A model generated the notes under the pieces. That model worked only from the letters and a program-made list of their open reading frames with translations, was not told the DNA's origin and ran no database searches. Below are positions 17,476 through 26,479 of a stretch of DNA of 64,000 nt, piece after piece. Source of the DNA: Glycomyces albidus. Lineage in GTDB: Bacteria; Actinomycetota; Actinomycetes; Mycobacteriales; Micromonosporaceae. The position numbers and the translations under genes were made by a program. The stretch's first letter is position 1. The number at the start of each line of letters is the position of its first letter. The stretch spans positions 21,845-85,844 of the forward strand of contig NZ_WIAO01000026.1 of the NCBI RefSeq assembly GCF_009451885.1, read 5' to 3'.

Positions 17476-18366
17476 TTGAGCAAGACGCCCGTGCAGTTCG
17501 AGGTCCGCGACGACCGGTTCAGCGTCGGCGGCGACGACTACCTTGAGTGCCTCTTCTCCGGAGGCCGGTGGACGGAGGGGCCGGTCTACGTGCCTTCCGG
17601 GAAGTACCTGCTGTTCAGCGACATCCCGAACGACCGGATGATGCGCTGGGACGAGACGGACGGCTCGGTCAGCGTCTTCCGCTCCCCCGCCGGCTACACG
17701 AACGGGCACGCCCTCGACCGGCAGGGCCGCCTCGTCTCGTGCGAGCAGGGCGGGCGGCGCGTCACCCGCACCGAACTGGACGGCTCGGTCACCGTGCTCG
17801 CCGACCGGTGGGAGGGCAAGCGGTTCAACAGCCCCAACGACGTCGTGGTCGACTCCCGGGGCGCGGTGTGGTTCACCGACCCGCCGTACGGGATCACCAG
17901 CGACTACGAAGGGCACCGGGCGGAGCAGGAGATCGACGGCTGCCACGTGTACCGGGTCGACCCGGACACGGGGGAGGTCGCGCGGGTCGCCGACGACTTC
18001 CAGCGCCCCAACGGGCTCGCGTTCTCCCCCGACGAGCGGACGCTCTACATCGCCGACACCGCCGGCGGGCACATCCGGTCCTTCGCGGTCGCCGACGGCC
18101 GGCTCTCGGGCGGCGCGGTGTTCGCCGAGTCCCCCGGCGGCCGCTTCGACGGCCTGCGCGTCGACGTCGAGGGCCGCGTCTGGGCCGCCGCGGCCGGGGT
18201 GCACTGCTTCGACCCCGACGGCACGCACCTGGCCACCCTCCCGGTCCCGCAGCCGGCGGTGTCCAACCTGGTCTTCGGCGGCCCGAAGCGGAACCGGCTG
18301 TTCATGACCGCCACCGACTCGGTGTACTCGATCATGCTGAACACGAACGGCGTCTGGCGGTTGTAG
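17476..18366 (+). CDS. SMP-30/gluconolactonase-family protein
   Basis: Six-bladed beta-propeller hydrolase of 296 aa, probably acting on a sugar or other lactone in the cytoplasm. The divalent-metal ligands expected for the family are visible: Glu in TEGPVY, Asn in SPNDVVVD and the PNGLAFSPD block. Translation starts at TTG 17476, fixed by an excellent AGGAGG at 17464. It is monocistronic, and no dehydrogenase that would feed it a lactone lies alongside. The substrate cannot be predicted. Confidence 0.88.
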   Translation: MSKTPVQFEVRDDRFSVGGDDYLECLFSGGRWTEGPVYVPSGKYLLFSDIPNDRMMRWDETDGSVSVFRSPAGYTNGHALDRQGRLVSCEQGGRRVTRTELDGSVTVLADRWEGKRFNSPNDVVVDSRGAVWFTDPPYGITSDYEGHRAEQEIDGCHVYRVDPDTGEVARVADDFQRPNGLAFSPDERTLYIADTAGGHIRSFAVADGRLSGGAVFAESPGGRFDGLRVDVEGRVWAAAAGVHCFDPDGTHLATLPVPQPAVSNLVFGGPKRNRLFMTATDSVYSIMLNTNGVWRL

Positions 18367-18395
18367 GGCGTCACGGGCGCCGCATATTGCAGCAA

Positions 18396-18445
18396 TGAAA
18401 ACTTTCTTCACATCGTTGACAAGATAAGAAGGGTTCCGTCATGCT
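18396..18445 (+). promoter_or_regulatory. Promoter region of the peptide-import operon
   Basis: A -35 TTGACA (18416-18421) is followed at 18 bp by a -10-like CATGCT (18440-18445). Just upstream is the imperfect palindrome TGAAAACTTTCTTCA (18396-18410). A similar TGAAAATT motif occurs before nagZ at 30850, which may point to a shared regulator, but the similarity is short. Confidence 0.45.
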
Positions 18446-18522
18446 GTCCGGTACATCTGCGGTCCGCGGCCCCGCCGCGGGCCGGCAGACGCCCGGAACC
18501 GAATGCGAGGACCTTGCACCCC

Positions 18523-20337
18523 ATGAATCCCCATGCCCTGACGCGGCGGCTCCTCGCCGCCGCGGCCGCGCTCCTGACGGCGGCCGGAGCGCTGGCCGTC
18601 ACCGCGCCCGGCGCCGCGGCCCAAGAGGAGGCGACCGACTCCCTGCTCATCGCCACGAACCAGGAGGTCGACACCTTCAACCCGTTCAAGCGGCGGTTCG
18701 TCATCACCTACAACACCAGCATGATGACGTACGAGACGCTCGTGCGCATGGGCACCGACTACGAGCCGGTGCCGGGCCTGGCGACCGAGTGGGAGGAGTC
18801 CGAGGACGGTCTCACCTGGACGTTCACCATCCGCGAAGGCGTCGAGTGGTCCGACGGCGAGCCGCTGACCGCGCAGGACGTCGCCTATACCTACAACCTC
18901 CTCATCGAGAACCAGGCCATCCGCGACTGGAACATCGACTTCGCCGGGAACCTGGTGAGCGCCGAGGCCCCCGACGACACCACGTTCATCCTCACCCTCG
19001 CGCAGCCCTCCCCGTGGGACGTCCTCACCCGCGAGGTCTTCATCGTCCCCGAGCACATCTGGTCGGAGTTCCCCGACCCGTCGGCCGACGACGCGAACCA
19101 GCTCCCGCTGGTCGGCTCCGGCCCGTTCCAGGTCACCGAGTACCAGACCGACGAGTTCATCCGGCTCGAGGCCAACGAGAACTACTGGGACGGCGCGCCC
19201 GGATTCGACGAGATCGTCTTCGACTACTACGCCGAGACCGACGCGGCCGTGGCCGCGCTCGAAGCGGGCGAGGTCGACATCGTCAACGGCCTCAACCCCG
19301 CCCAGATGGAGGCCCTCGAAGGCCAGGACGGCATCACCGTCAACAACGCGCAGGGCCGCCGGTACGTCTCGCTCACCATCAACTACAACTCGGTGACGCA
19401 GGACGGCACCGCGTTCGGCAACGGGCACCCCGCGCTCAAGGACCCGGTCGTCCGCCAGGCCATGCACATGGCGATCGACAAGGCGGCCCTGGTCGACCGG
19501 GTCCTCGACGGCAACGGCCAGCCCGCGACCTCGATCATCCCCGAGATCTTCGAGCAGTACCACTGGGACGGCGGGGACTCCCTGCTGGAGTTCGACATCG
19601 ACGCGGCGAACGCCCTCCTCGACGAGGCCGGGTACGTGCGCGGCGACGACGGGATCCGGACCATGCCGGGCACCGGCGAGCGGCTGAGCTTCCGGTTCTT
19701 CCAGCACGCCGACAACACCGACTACGCGACCGTCGTCCAGTTCGTGACCGAGTGGTGGACCGAGCTGGGCCTGGAGATCAAGCCCGAGGCCATCGAGCAG
19801 GGCACCCTGAACGACATGGCGTACCTCGGCGAGTTCGACATCGCCTTCTCCGGCTGGGGCGTCGGCCCCAACCCGACCGAGCAGCTCGGCATGCACACCT
19901 GCGCGGTCCTGCCGACCCTCACCGACGGGTCCGAGCGCTCCAGCGAGAACAACTACTGCAACACCGAGTTCGACCGCATCCACGTGCGGCAGAAGGTCGA
20001 GTCCGACCCCGACGCCCGCGCCCTCCTCATCAAGGAGCAGCAGCGTCTGCTCTACGAGGACACGCCCGTGATCTACCTGTACTACCAGAACGTGCTCGAG
20101 GCGTACAACAGCGACAAGATCACCGGCATGGTGCTCCAGCCCAGCGAAGGCGGCATGATCACCGGCCAGCAGGGCTACGCGTGGTCCTACGTGACGGCGC
20201 AGCCGGCCGGCGCGGCCGACGACGAGGGCACCCCGGCGTGGGTCTGGATCACCGTGGCGGCCGCAGCGGTCGTCGTGATCGCCGGCGGCGTCGTGTTCGC
20301 ACTGCGCCGCAGGAAGACGGCGGACGAGCGCGAATGA
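18523..20337 (+). CDS. Peptide ABC transporter binding protein (family 5) with C-terminal membrane anchor
   Basis: Extracellular solute-binding protein of the DppA/OppA class (604 aa) that would capture peptides. It has a signal peptide (RRLLAAAAALLTAAG, cleavage after AAAQE-like Ala) and no lipobox. The SBP_bac_5 body spans about 40-560 (GLATEWEESEDGLTWTFTIREG is the diagnostic region). Unusually it ends with a single transmembrane helix (about 572-595) and a basic RRRK tail, so it is anchored by its C-terminus instead of a lipid. ATG at 18523 is preferred to a TTG at 18514. First gene of the importer operon. Confidence 0.92.
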   Translation: MNPHALTRRLLAAAAALLTAAGALAVTAPGAAAQEEATDSLLIATNQEVDTFNPFKRRFVITYNTSMMTYETLVRMGTDYEPVPGLATEWEESEDGLTWTFTIREGVEWSDGEPLTAQDVAYTYNLLIENQAIRDWNIDFAGNLVSAEAPDDTTFILTLAQPSPWDVLTREVFIVPEHIWSEFPDPSADDANQLPLVGSGPFQVTEYQTDEFIRLEANENYWDGAPGFDEIVFDYYAETDAAVAALEAGEVDIVNGLNPAQMEALEGQDGITVNNAQGRRYVSLTINYNSVTQDGTAFGNGHPALKDPVVRQAMHMAIDKAALVDRVLDGNGQPATSIIPEIFEQYHWDGGDSLLEFDIDAANALLDEAGYVRGDDGIRTMPGTGERLSFRFFQHADNTDYATVVQFVTEWWTELGLEIKPEAIEQGTLNDMAYLGEFDIAFSGWGVGPNPTEQLGMHTCAVLPTLTDGSERSSENNYCNTEFDRIHVRQKVESDPDARALLIKEQQRLLYEDTPVIYLYYQNVLEAYNSDKITGMVLQPSEGGMITGQQGYAWSYVTAQPAGAADDEGTPAWVWITVAAAAVVVIAGGVVFALRRRKTADERE

Positions 20338-21407
20338 CCGACAGTCCGACACCCGAGGGCGGGGCCGCCCCGTTGCACGACCCGGCCCCGCCCTCGGGGC
20401 GCCGCCCGGGCCGGCCCGTCTCCAAGCGGAGCACGAGCGGGTTCGGGCGGTACCTCTGCAAGCACATCGGCGGCGCCGCGGTGTCGCTCCTGCTGGTGCT
20501 GTTCTCGTCGTTCTTCATCTTCCGGCTCATCGCCGGCGACCCGATCGACCAGCTCACCAAGGAGCGGCCCGTCTCGCCCGAGGAGCGCGCCGCGCTCCGG
20601 GCCGAGCTCGGCCTCGACCGGCCCATGTGGCAGCAGTTCTGGGACTACATCACCGGGACGCTCACCATGGACCTCGGCGACTCGTTCCAGTACCGCCGGC
20701 CCATCTTCGACCTCATCGTCGAGCGGCTCCCGGCCACGATCCTGCTCTCGGGCACCGGGATGGTCCTCGCGGTCCTGCTCGGGTTCTGGATCGGGACCCG
20801 CTCGGGCTGGCGGCAGGGCTCGCGCTTCGACCGCGCCCACGTCGGCACCGGCCTGCTCCTGTACTCGGCGCCGACGTTCTGGCTCGGCATGATCGTCATC
20901 CTCGTCTTCGCCCGGTACCTCGGGATCTTCCCCGTCAACGGGATGCGCTCCCCGAACACCCCGCCCGATCTCTGGTCGCAGGCGGTCGACATCGGGCACC
21001 ACCTGGTGCTGCCGGTGCTCACCTACACGGCGGTCGTCTACGCCGGGTACCTCATGATCATGCGCTCGTCCATCCTGGACGAGATCGGCAACGACTACCT
21101 GACCACCGCCCGCGCGAAGGGCCTGCGCGACGACGAGGTGCGCGACCGGCACGCGGTGCCGAACGCCCTGCTGCCCACCGTCACCCTGGTGTTCCTCGCG
21201 ATCGGCGGCGTCGTCAACGGCTCCATCGTGACCGAGACCGTCTTCAGCTGGCCCGGGCTCGGAAGCCTGTTCGTGCAGGCGATCTTCTACCCCGACCGGC
21301 CGGTCCTCCAGGCGCTGTTCGTGCTGTTCTCCGCCTCGACCATCATCGCGGTGCTCGCCGCCGAGATCCTCTACTGGTTCATCGATCCACGGATTCGGAA
21401 GTCATGA
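20334..21407 (+). CDS. Peptide ABC transporter permease, DppB type
   Basis: Membrane subunit (357 aa) with an unusually long hydrophilic N-terminus of about 40 residues (Pro/Gly-rich) before the first helix. The DppB/OppB signatures DPIDQLTKERPVSPEE and, in the EAA region, DYLTTARAKGL are present. ATG at 20334 overlaps the binding-protein stop by 4 bases. Pairs with the next permease. Confidence 0.94.
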   Translation: MTDSPTPEGGAAPLHDPAPPSGRRPGRPVSKRSTSGFGRYLCKHIGGAAVSLLLVLFSSFFIFRLIAGDPIDQLTKERPVSPEERAALRAELGLDRPMWQQFWDYITGTLTMDLGDSFQYRRPIFDLIVERLPATILLSGTGMVLAVLLGFWIGTRSGWRQGSRFDRAHVGTGLLLYSAPTFWLGMIVILVFARYLGIFPVNGMRSPNTPPDLWSQAVDIGHHLVLPVLTYTAVVYAGYLMIMRSSILDEIGNDYLTTARAKGLRDDEVRDRHAVPNALLPTVTLVFLAIGGVVNGSIVTETVFSWPGLGSLFVQAIFYPDRPVLQALFVLFSASTIIAVLAAEILYWFIDPRIRKS

Positions 21408-22315
21408 CGACGTCCACACCGACCTCGCCGCGCGCCCTCAGGCGGGCCCGCCGGCGGCAATCGTTCGCGCGGTCGTGGGCCGCGTACCGGGCCCAGCGGA
21501 CCGGGATGATCGGCCTCGTCCTCCTGGGCGCCATCGTCCTCCTTGCGCTGGCCGCGCCCGTCCTCGTCGACGAGTCGGCGCTCTCGGTCACCCAGGCCAC
21601 CGGCGGGCGCATGGAGCCGCCGAGCGCGGAGTACCCGCTCGGCACCGACGAAGTCGGCCGGTCGGTCCTGGCGCTGACACTGTGGGGCTCGCGCCTCTCG
21701 CTCCTCATCGGACTCACCGCCACCGTCGTCGCGATCGTCATCGGCACCGCCGTCGGCGTCACCAGCGGCCACGTGGGCGGCTGGTACGGCTGGATCGCGC
21801 TGCGCGTCTCCGACTGGTTCATGGTGCTGCCCAGCCTGGTCGTGGCCATCGCACTCCTGGCGGTGCTCGGGCGCAGCATGGCCACCACGATCCTCGTCAT
21901 CGCCCTCGTCTCCTGGTCGGGGACGACCCGGCTCGTGCGGGCCCAGACGCTCACCGTCCAGTCCCGGCCGTACCTCGAGCGCGCGCGGGCCCTCGGCGCC
22001 GGGCACTGGCACCAGATGACCAAGCACCTCCTCCCCAACGTCCTTCCGCTGGTGCTCGCCAGCGCGACCCTGCTCGTGCCCTCGGCGATCCTCATGGAGT
22101 CCTCGCTCGCGTGGCTGGGCCTGGGCGACCCGAACGTGGTGTCGTGGGGTTCGATCCTCAACCGCGCCAGCGACAACGGCGCGGTCTCGGCCCACGCGTG
22201 GTGGTACCTGCTGCCGCCGGGCCTGGCGATCCTGCTGGTCGTGCTCGCGTTCATGATGTGCGGGCGGGCCCTGGAGGCCGTGTTCAACCCCAGGCTGCGA
22301 GGTGAATCCGCATGA
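21404..22315 (+). CDS. Peptide ABC transporter permease, DppC type
   Basis: Second membrane subunit (303 aa). It has the N-terminal basic region typical of OppC/DppC, the periplasmic PLGTDEVGRSVL block and the EAA loop RPYLERARALGAGHWHQM. The start overlaps the DppB-type stop by 4 bases (ATGA), and the stop overlaps the next start. Six membrane helices. Confidence 0.95.
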   Translation: MTTSTPTSPRALRRARRRQSFARSWAAYRAQRTGMIGLVLLGAIVLLALAAPVLVDESALSVTQATGGRMEPPSAEYPLGTDEVGRSVLALTLWGSRLSLLIGLTATVVAIVIGTAVGVTSGHVGGWYGWIALRVSDWFMVLPSLVVAIALLAVLGRSMATTILVIALVSWSGTTRLVRAQTLTVQSRPYLERARALGAGHWHQMTKHLLPNVLPLVLASATLLVPSAILMESSLAWLGLGDPNVVSWGSILNRASDNGAVSAHAWWYLLPPGLAILLVVLAFMMCGRALEAVFNPRLRGESA

Positions 22316-23295
22316 CGCTGCTGGAGTTCCGGGACGTGCACGTCACGTACACCGGTTCGCGGGGGCGGATCCCGGCCGTGCGCGGCGTGGACCTCGCCGT
22401 GGAGGCCGGGACGACGGTGGGCGTCGCGGGCGAGTCCGGTTGCGGGAAGTCGACCCTGGCGATGGCGGTGCTGCGGCTGCTCCCCCGCTCCGCGGAGGTG
22501 ACCGGGGAGATCCTGCTCGACGGCGAGGACCTGCTCCGGATGGGGTGGGGTCGGCTGCGGGCGGTGCGGTGGACGGGCGCGTCGATCGTGTTCCAGGGAG
22601 CGATGCACTCGCTCAACGCGGTGCAGCGGATCGGGCGGCAGGTGGCCGAGCCGATGCTGGTGCACGACAAGGGCTTGCGGCCTGCGGTGGCCGCGAAGCG
22701 CGCCGAGGGGCTGCTCGAGCGGGTCGGGCTGCCGCCGTCTCGCGTGCGGAGCTACCCGCACGAGCTGTCGGGCGGGCAGCGCCAGCGCGTCATGATCGCG
22801 ATGGCGCTCGCGTGCGACCCGGACCTGATCATCGCGGACGAGGCGACGACGGCGCTCGACGTGATGGTGCAGGCCCAAGTGCTGCAGCTCATCTCGGGTC
22901 TGGTGTCGGAGCGCGGCGTGGGGCTGGTGATGATCAGCCACGACCTGTCGGTGCTGTCGTCGGTGTGCGACACCGCGGCGGTGATGTACGCGGGCCGGAT
23001 CGTGGAGCAGGGGCCGGCGCACGAGGTGTTCGCGCGTGCGCGGCACCCGTACTCGGCGGCGCTCGGGGCGGCGTTCCCGGTGATCGGGGATCCGGCGTCG
23101 CGGCTGCGGCCCGGGGGCCTGGCGGGCGACCCGCCGGATCCGACGCGGCTGCCGGAGGGCTGCTCGTTCCGGCCGCGGTGCGCGGTGGCGGTGGAGCGGT
23201 GCGGCCTGGAGTCGCCGGAGCTGCTGCAGATCGGCGGCTCGCGGTCGAGCGCGTGCTTCGTGGCCCAGGAAGGGGAGCCCGTTGTCGTCGGTTGA
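22312..23295 (+). CDS. Peptide ABC transporter ATP-binding protein, DppD type
   Basis: Cytoplasmic ATPase (327 aa). Walker A GESGCGKST (near residue 42), signature LSGGQRQR, Walker B DLIIADEATTALD and the switch His in ISHDLSV are all intact. The C-terminal oligopeptide-transporter extension contains the Cys-containing CSFRPRC region typical of DppD/OppD and linked to an iron-sulfur site in some members. Overlaps its neighbours on both sides. Confidence 0.95.
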   Translation: MTLLEFRDVHVTYTGSRGRIPAVRGVDLAVEAGTTVGVAGESGCGKSTLAMAVLRLLPRSAEVTGEILLDGEDLLRMGWGRLRAVRWTGASIVFQGAMHSLNAVQRIGRQVAEPMLVHDKGLRPAVAAKRAEGLLERVGLPPSRVRSYPHELSGGQRQRVMIAMALACDPDLIIADEATTALDVMVQAQVLQLISGLVSERGVGLVMISHDLSVLSSVCDTAAVMYAGRIVEQGPAHEVFARARHPYSAALGAAFPVIGDPASRLRPGGLAGDPPDPTRLPEGCSFRPRCAVAVERCGLESPELLQIGGSRSSACFVAQEGEPVVVG

Positions 23296-24355
23296 GGGAC
23301 AGGCGTCGGTCGAGGGACAGGCGTCGGTCGACGGTCAGGCGCTGGACGAGCGTCAAGCTTTGGATGCGGGAAGGGCGTCGGACAAGGTGCTGACTGCCCG
23401 GGACCTGCGGGTCGAGTTCGGGCTGCCGGGCGGGCGGACCGCGCGGGCGGTGGACGGGGTGGACCTCGACGTGGCGCCCGGGGAGATCGTGGCCCTGGCC
23501 GGCGAGTCGGGGTGCGGGAAGACGACGCTGGCGCGGACGCTCCTGGGACTGGAGCCGGCCACGGGCGGGCGGATCGCGTTCGGCGGGACGCCGCTGGGGC
23601 GTTCGGGGAAGGCGCTCAAGGCGTACCGGCGGCAGGTGCAGCTCGTGCTCCAGGACCCGTCGGGGGCGCTGAACCCGCGGCACACCGTGTACGAGGCGGT
23701 GGCGGAGGGCCTGCGGATCCACGGGATCACCGACGACGAGCCGGGACGGGTGGCCGACGCGCTCGCGCGGGCGGGGCTGCGGCCGCCGGAGCGGTTCTTC
23801 CTGGCCTATCCGCACGAGCTGTCGGGCGGGCAGCGCCAGCGCGTGGTGATCGCGGGGGCGCTGGTGCTGGAGCCGAGCATCCTGATCGCGGACGAGCCGG
23901 TGGCGTCGCTGGACGCGTCGGTGCGCGGGGAGATCCTCTCGCTCCTGCTGCGGCTCAAGGAGGACGCGGGCCTGGGGGCGCTGGTGATCACGCACGACCT
24001 GGGTCTGGCGTGGAGCATCGCGGACCGGATCGCGATCATGTACCTGGGCCGGATCGTGGAGCAGGGGCCGGTGGAGCAGGTGCTCACCGCGCCGCGGCAC
24101 CCGTACACGCGGGCGCTGGTGTCGGTGCTCCCCGATTCCCCCGTGCCGGAGCCGATCGTGCTCGCGGGCGAGCTGCCGGACGCGTCGCGGATCCCCGGCG
24201 GGTGCCGGTTCCGGCCGCGGTGCCAGGAGGTGGCCTCGGGGAGCGCGCTGCCGGTGCTCGGGCGGTGCGAGGGCGAGGATCCCGGGGTGCTCGGGCCGGA
24301 CGGCGGTTCGCACGAGGCCGCGTGCCATCTCGTGCATGCGAGGATGGCGGCGTGA
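23282..24355 (+). CDS. Peptide ABC transporter ATP-binding protein, DppF type
   Basis: Second ATPase (357 aa) with Walker A GESGCGKTT (near residue 80), LSGGQRQR, Walker B SILIADEPVASLD and the CRFRPRC C-terminal motif. The TTG start at 23282 gives an N-terminal extension made of four hexapeptide repeats (VEGQAS, VEGQAS, VDGQAL, DERQAL). These are encoded by 18-bp tandem units at 23291-23362. A GTG near 23386 would remove this tail and still leave a complete ATPase, so the true start is uncertain. Confidence 0.9.
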   Translation: MSSVEGQASVEGQASVDGQALDERQALDAGRASDKVLTARDLRVEFGLPGGRTARAVDGVDLDVAPGEIVALAGESGCGKTTLARTLLGLEPATGGRIAFGGTPLGRSGKALKAYRRQVQLVLQDPSGALNPRHTVYEAVAEGLRIHGITDDEPGRVADALARAGLRPPERFFLAYPHELSGGQRQRVVIAGALVLEPSILIADEPVASLDASVRGEILSLLLRLKEDAGLGALVITHDLGLAWSIADRIAIMYLGRIVEQGPVEQVLTAPRHPYTRALVSVLPDSPVPEPIVLAGELPDASRIPGGCRFRPRCQEVASGSALPVLGRCEGEDPGVLGPDGGSHEAACHLVHARMAA

Positions 24356-25182
24356 AGATCCTCATCAGTGCCGACATGGAGGGCGCCACGGGTGTCACCT
24401 GCCCTGAGGACGTCCTGCCGGGCGGGCCGGGGTGGGAGCGGATGCGGCCGCTGTTCACCGGGGACGTGAACGCGGCGGTCGGCGGGCTCTTCGCGGGCGG
24501 GGCCGATGCGGTGGTGGTGAACGAGGCGCATTGGACGATGCGGAACCTGCTGCTGGAGCGGCTGGACCGGCGGGCGGCGATGATCACGGGCCGGCACAAG
24601 GACCTCTCGATGATGGAGGGCGTGCAGCACGGCGACGTGGACGGCGTGGTGTTCCTGGGCTACCACGCGGGGGCCGGGGCCGAGGGGGTGCTGGCGCACA
24701 CGTACCTGGCGAACTCGATCACGGGCGTGTGGCTCGACGGGGTCCGTGCGAGCGAGGGCCGCTTGAACGCGGCGGTCGCGGCGGAGTTCGGGGTGCCGGT
24801 GGTCATGGTGATCGGCGACGACAAGACGGTCGAGGACGCGAAGGGCTATGCGCCCGAGGCGGTCGGGGTGCAGGTGAAGCAGTGCGTGTCGCGGTACGCC
24901 GCGCGGTGCGACCCGCCGGCGGTGACGGCGGAGGCGATCGCGGCCGGGGCCGAGGAGGCCGCGGCGCTGGCGGTCCGGCGCGAGCCGGTCGTGTCGCCGC
25001 ACCGGATCGAGGTCGAGTTCGACGCCGACCACCTGGCCCGCGCGGCTACGGTGGCTCCGGGGGTCGAGATGTGCGGTGAGCGGCGGGTCGGGTTCGACTC
25101 GCCCGCGATGTACGAGGCGATCCGCTGCTTCAAGGCGGTCACGACGCTGGCGAGCGCGGCGATGGAGGAGCACTACGGTTGA
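24352..25182 (+). CDS. dppA: M55 D-aminopeptidase, DppA family
   Basis: Zinc D-aminopeptidase (276 aa, standard length) that cleaves N-terminal D-amino acids from peptides such as D-Ala-D-Ala. Metal and catalytic motifs are visible: SADMEGATGV (residues 6-15), NEAHWTMRN and FLGYHAGAGAEG. GTG start at 24352 overlaps the DppF stop. In Bacillus the homologue is also encoded with the dipeptide importer, and here too it links the operon to peptidoglycan-derived peptides. Its last 44 bases overlap antisense the extended end of tnpB. Confidence 0.93.
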   Translation: MKILISADMEGATGVTCPEDVLPGGPGWERMRPLFTGDVNAAVGGLFAGGADAVVVNEAHWTMRNLLLERLDRRAAMITGRHKDLSMMEGVQHGDVDGVVFLGYHAGAGAEGVLAHTYLANSITGVWLDGVRASEGRLNAAVAAEFGVPVVMVIGDDKTVEDAKGYAPEAVGVQVKQCVSRYAARCDPPAVTAEAIAAGAEEAAALAVRREPVVSPHRIEVEFDADHLARAATVAPGVEMCGERRVGFDSPAMYEAIRCFKAVTTLASAAMEEHYG

Positions 25183-26479
25183 TGAACATTCGATCGACAT
25201 GAAGAGCTTGACATCCTCCGCTCCCCTGCTGAGAGCGGATTCCAACCGAAACCGGCTGAGGTTCACGGACAATCACCAGCTGGTGCGGGGTCGTCCCTCC
25301 GGCATGTCCTGCCGCGATGTTGATGGCTGCGTTGGTGTCGGCGTTGCACGCGAATCCGCAGGAGATGCAGGAGAACTCGGCTTGGCTCTTGCGCGAGTGC
25401 TTCTCGATCCATCCGCAGGCGGAGCAACGCAGACTGGTGTAGGGGGCGGGGACGTCTTCGACCCGACCGGGGGCTTTCTGCTCGGTGCGCAACCGGAGCT
25501 GACCCCAACCTTGCGCCAGGATCGCCCTGTTGAGACCGGCCTTAGCGGCGACATTTCGGCCTGGCTCGGCCGCGGTGCCTCTGGCGGAGCCGGTCATGTT
25601 CTTGATGTTGAGTTTCTCGAACCGGATCACATCGAACCTGGTCGCGAGCATCGTCGAGGTCTTCTCGACCCAGTCCTTGCGCCGAGCTGCTTCCTTGGCT
25701 TTGATCTTCGCGGCCCTGGCATACTCGGCGGCGCGGTGGTCCGAGCCTTTCGGGGCGCGTGCGGCGCGGCGCTGGTGCTTACGGTGCCGGGCACGCTCGG
25801 CTTCAGAGAGCTGCGGGCAGTTGAGGATGCGCCCGTCAGAGAGTGCAGCCGTGATCACCACACCGCGATCGACGCCCACGACTTCGCCGGTGCCGGGCGC
25901 CGGCTTTGGGTCGGGCACGACGGCAAACGCCGCATGCCACTGACCGTTGCGGAAGGTGACCCGGAATGTCTTCGCCTCTGGCAGGCCCCGGCCCTTGGTG
26001 AGGCGAAACCGGACCATCCCGCAGCCGGGCACGTTCACCTGCGCCCATCGGCGATTCAGCCGCTCGACGCGAACCGACCGGGACATCACTTGCTTGCCTT
26101 TGGCGTTCAACTTCGGGATGCCGTCTGGCGTGAAGGCGGGGATGCGGTCGGTGCCGATCACCCGGAAGCCCTCGTGTCGGTGGCGCTTGCGCCAGGTCGG
26201 CTCCCCGAAACCCGACGTGTAGCGGCGGGCAACGGCCTGGTCGAAGTCGCGCAGCGCCTGCTGTTGAATTTCGGCGTTGCCTTCTCGCAGCCATTCGCTC
26301 GCGGCTCGGGCCTCGGTCAACTGCCGAGCAAGCTCGACATACCGGGGTGTTGGACTCTTATGCCGGGCCCAGTAGGAACGTTGCTCGACCGCCAGGTTCC
26401 AGACATACCGGGCTTGCGCGCAGTGCAGCAGCATCTGCTGTTCCTGCCGCTTCGTCGGGTACATCCTAAAACGAGCCAT
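25139..26479 (-). CDS. tnpB: TnpB RNA-guided nuclease (IS200/IS605-family OrfB)
   Basis: TnpB protein of 446 aa. RuvC residues are complete: Asp204 (GVDRGVV), Glu288 (IRFEKLNIKN) and Asp381 (ADTNAAINI). The zinc ribbon has Cys352, Cys355, Cys371 and Cys374. It therefore looks catalytically intact, an ancestor-type Cas12 nuclease. ATG at 26479 lies 6 nt after TATAAT (26486-26491), suggesting a leaderless message. No TnpA accompanies it, so it depends on a transposase elsewhere. The frame has no stop before the predicted element end near 25208; the last 22 residues are read from flanking host DNA and overlap dppA antisense. Confidence 0.93.
   Translation of the reverse strand: MARFRMYPTKRQEQQMLLHCAQARYVWNLAVEQRSYWARHKSPTPRYVELARQLTEARAASEWLREGNAEIQQQALRDFDQAVARRYTSGFGEPTWRKRHRHEGFRVIGTDRIPAFTPDGIPKLNAKGKQVMSRSVRVERLNRRWAQVNVPGCGMVRFRLTKGRGLPEAKTFRVTFRNGQWHAAFAVVPDPKPAPGTGEVVGVDRGVVITAALSDGRILNCPQLSEAERARHRKHQRRAARAPKGSDHRAAEYARAAKIKAKEAARRKDWVEKTSTMLATRFDVIRFEKLNIKNMTGSARGTAAEPGRNVAAKAGLNRAILAQGWGQLRLRTEQKAPGRVEDVPAPYTSLRCSACGWIEKHSRKSQAEFSCISCGFACNADTNAAINIAAGHAGGTTPHQLVIVREPQPVSVGIRSQQGSGGCQALHVDRMFINRSAPPSPRSPAS
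25208..25330 (-). ncRNA. Candidate omega RNA at the tnpB 3' end
   Basis: TnpB nucleases use an RNA made from the end of their own gene, with a guide copied from DNA beyond the right end. The 3' part of tnpB plus the terminal hairpin at 25218-25238 is the expected position. The guide would begin GCTCTTCATGTCGATCG, reading minus strand from 25207. The 5' limit is arbitrary. Confidence 0.35.
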
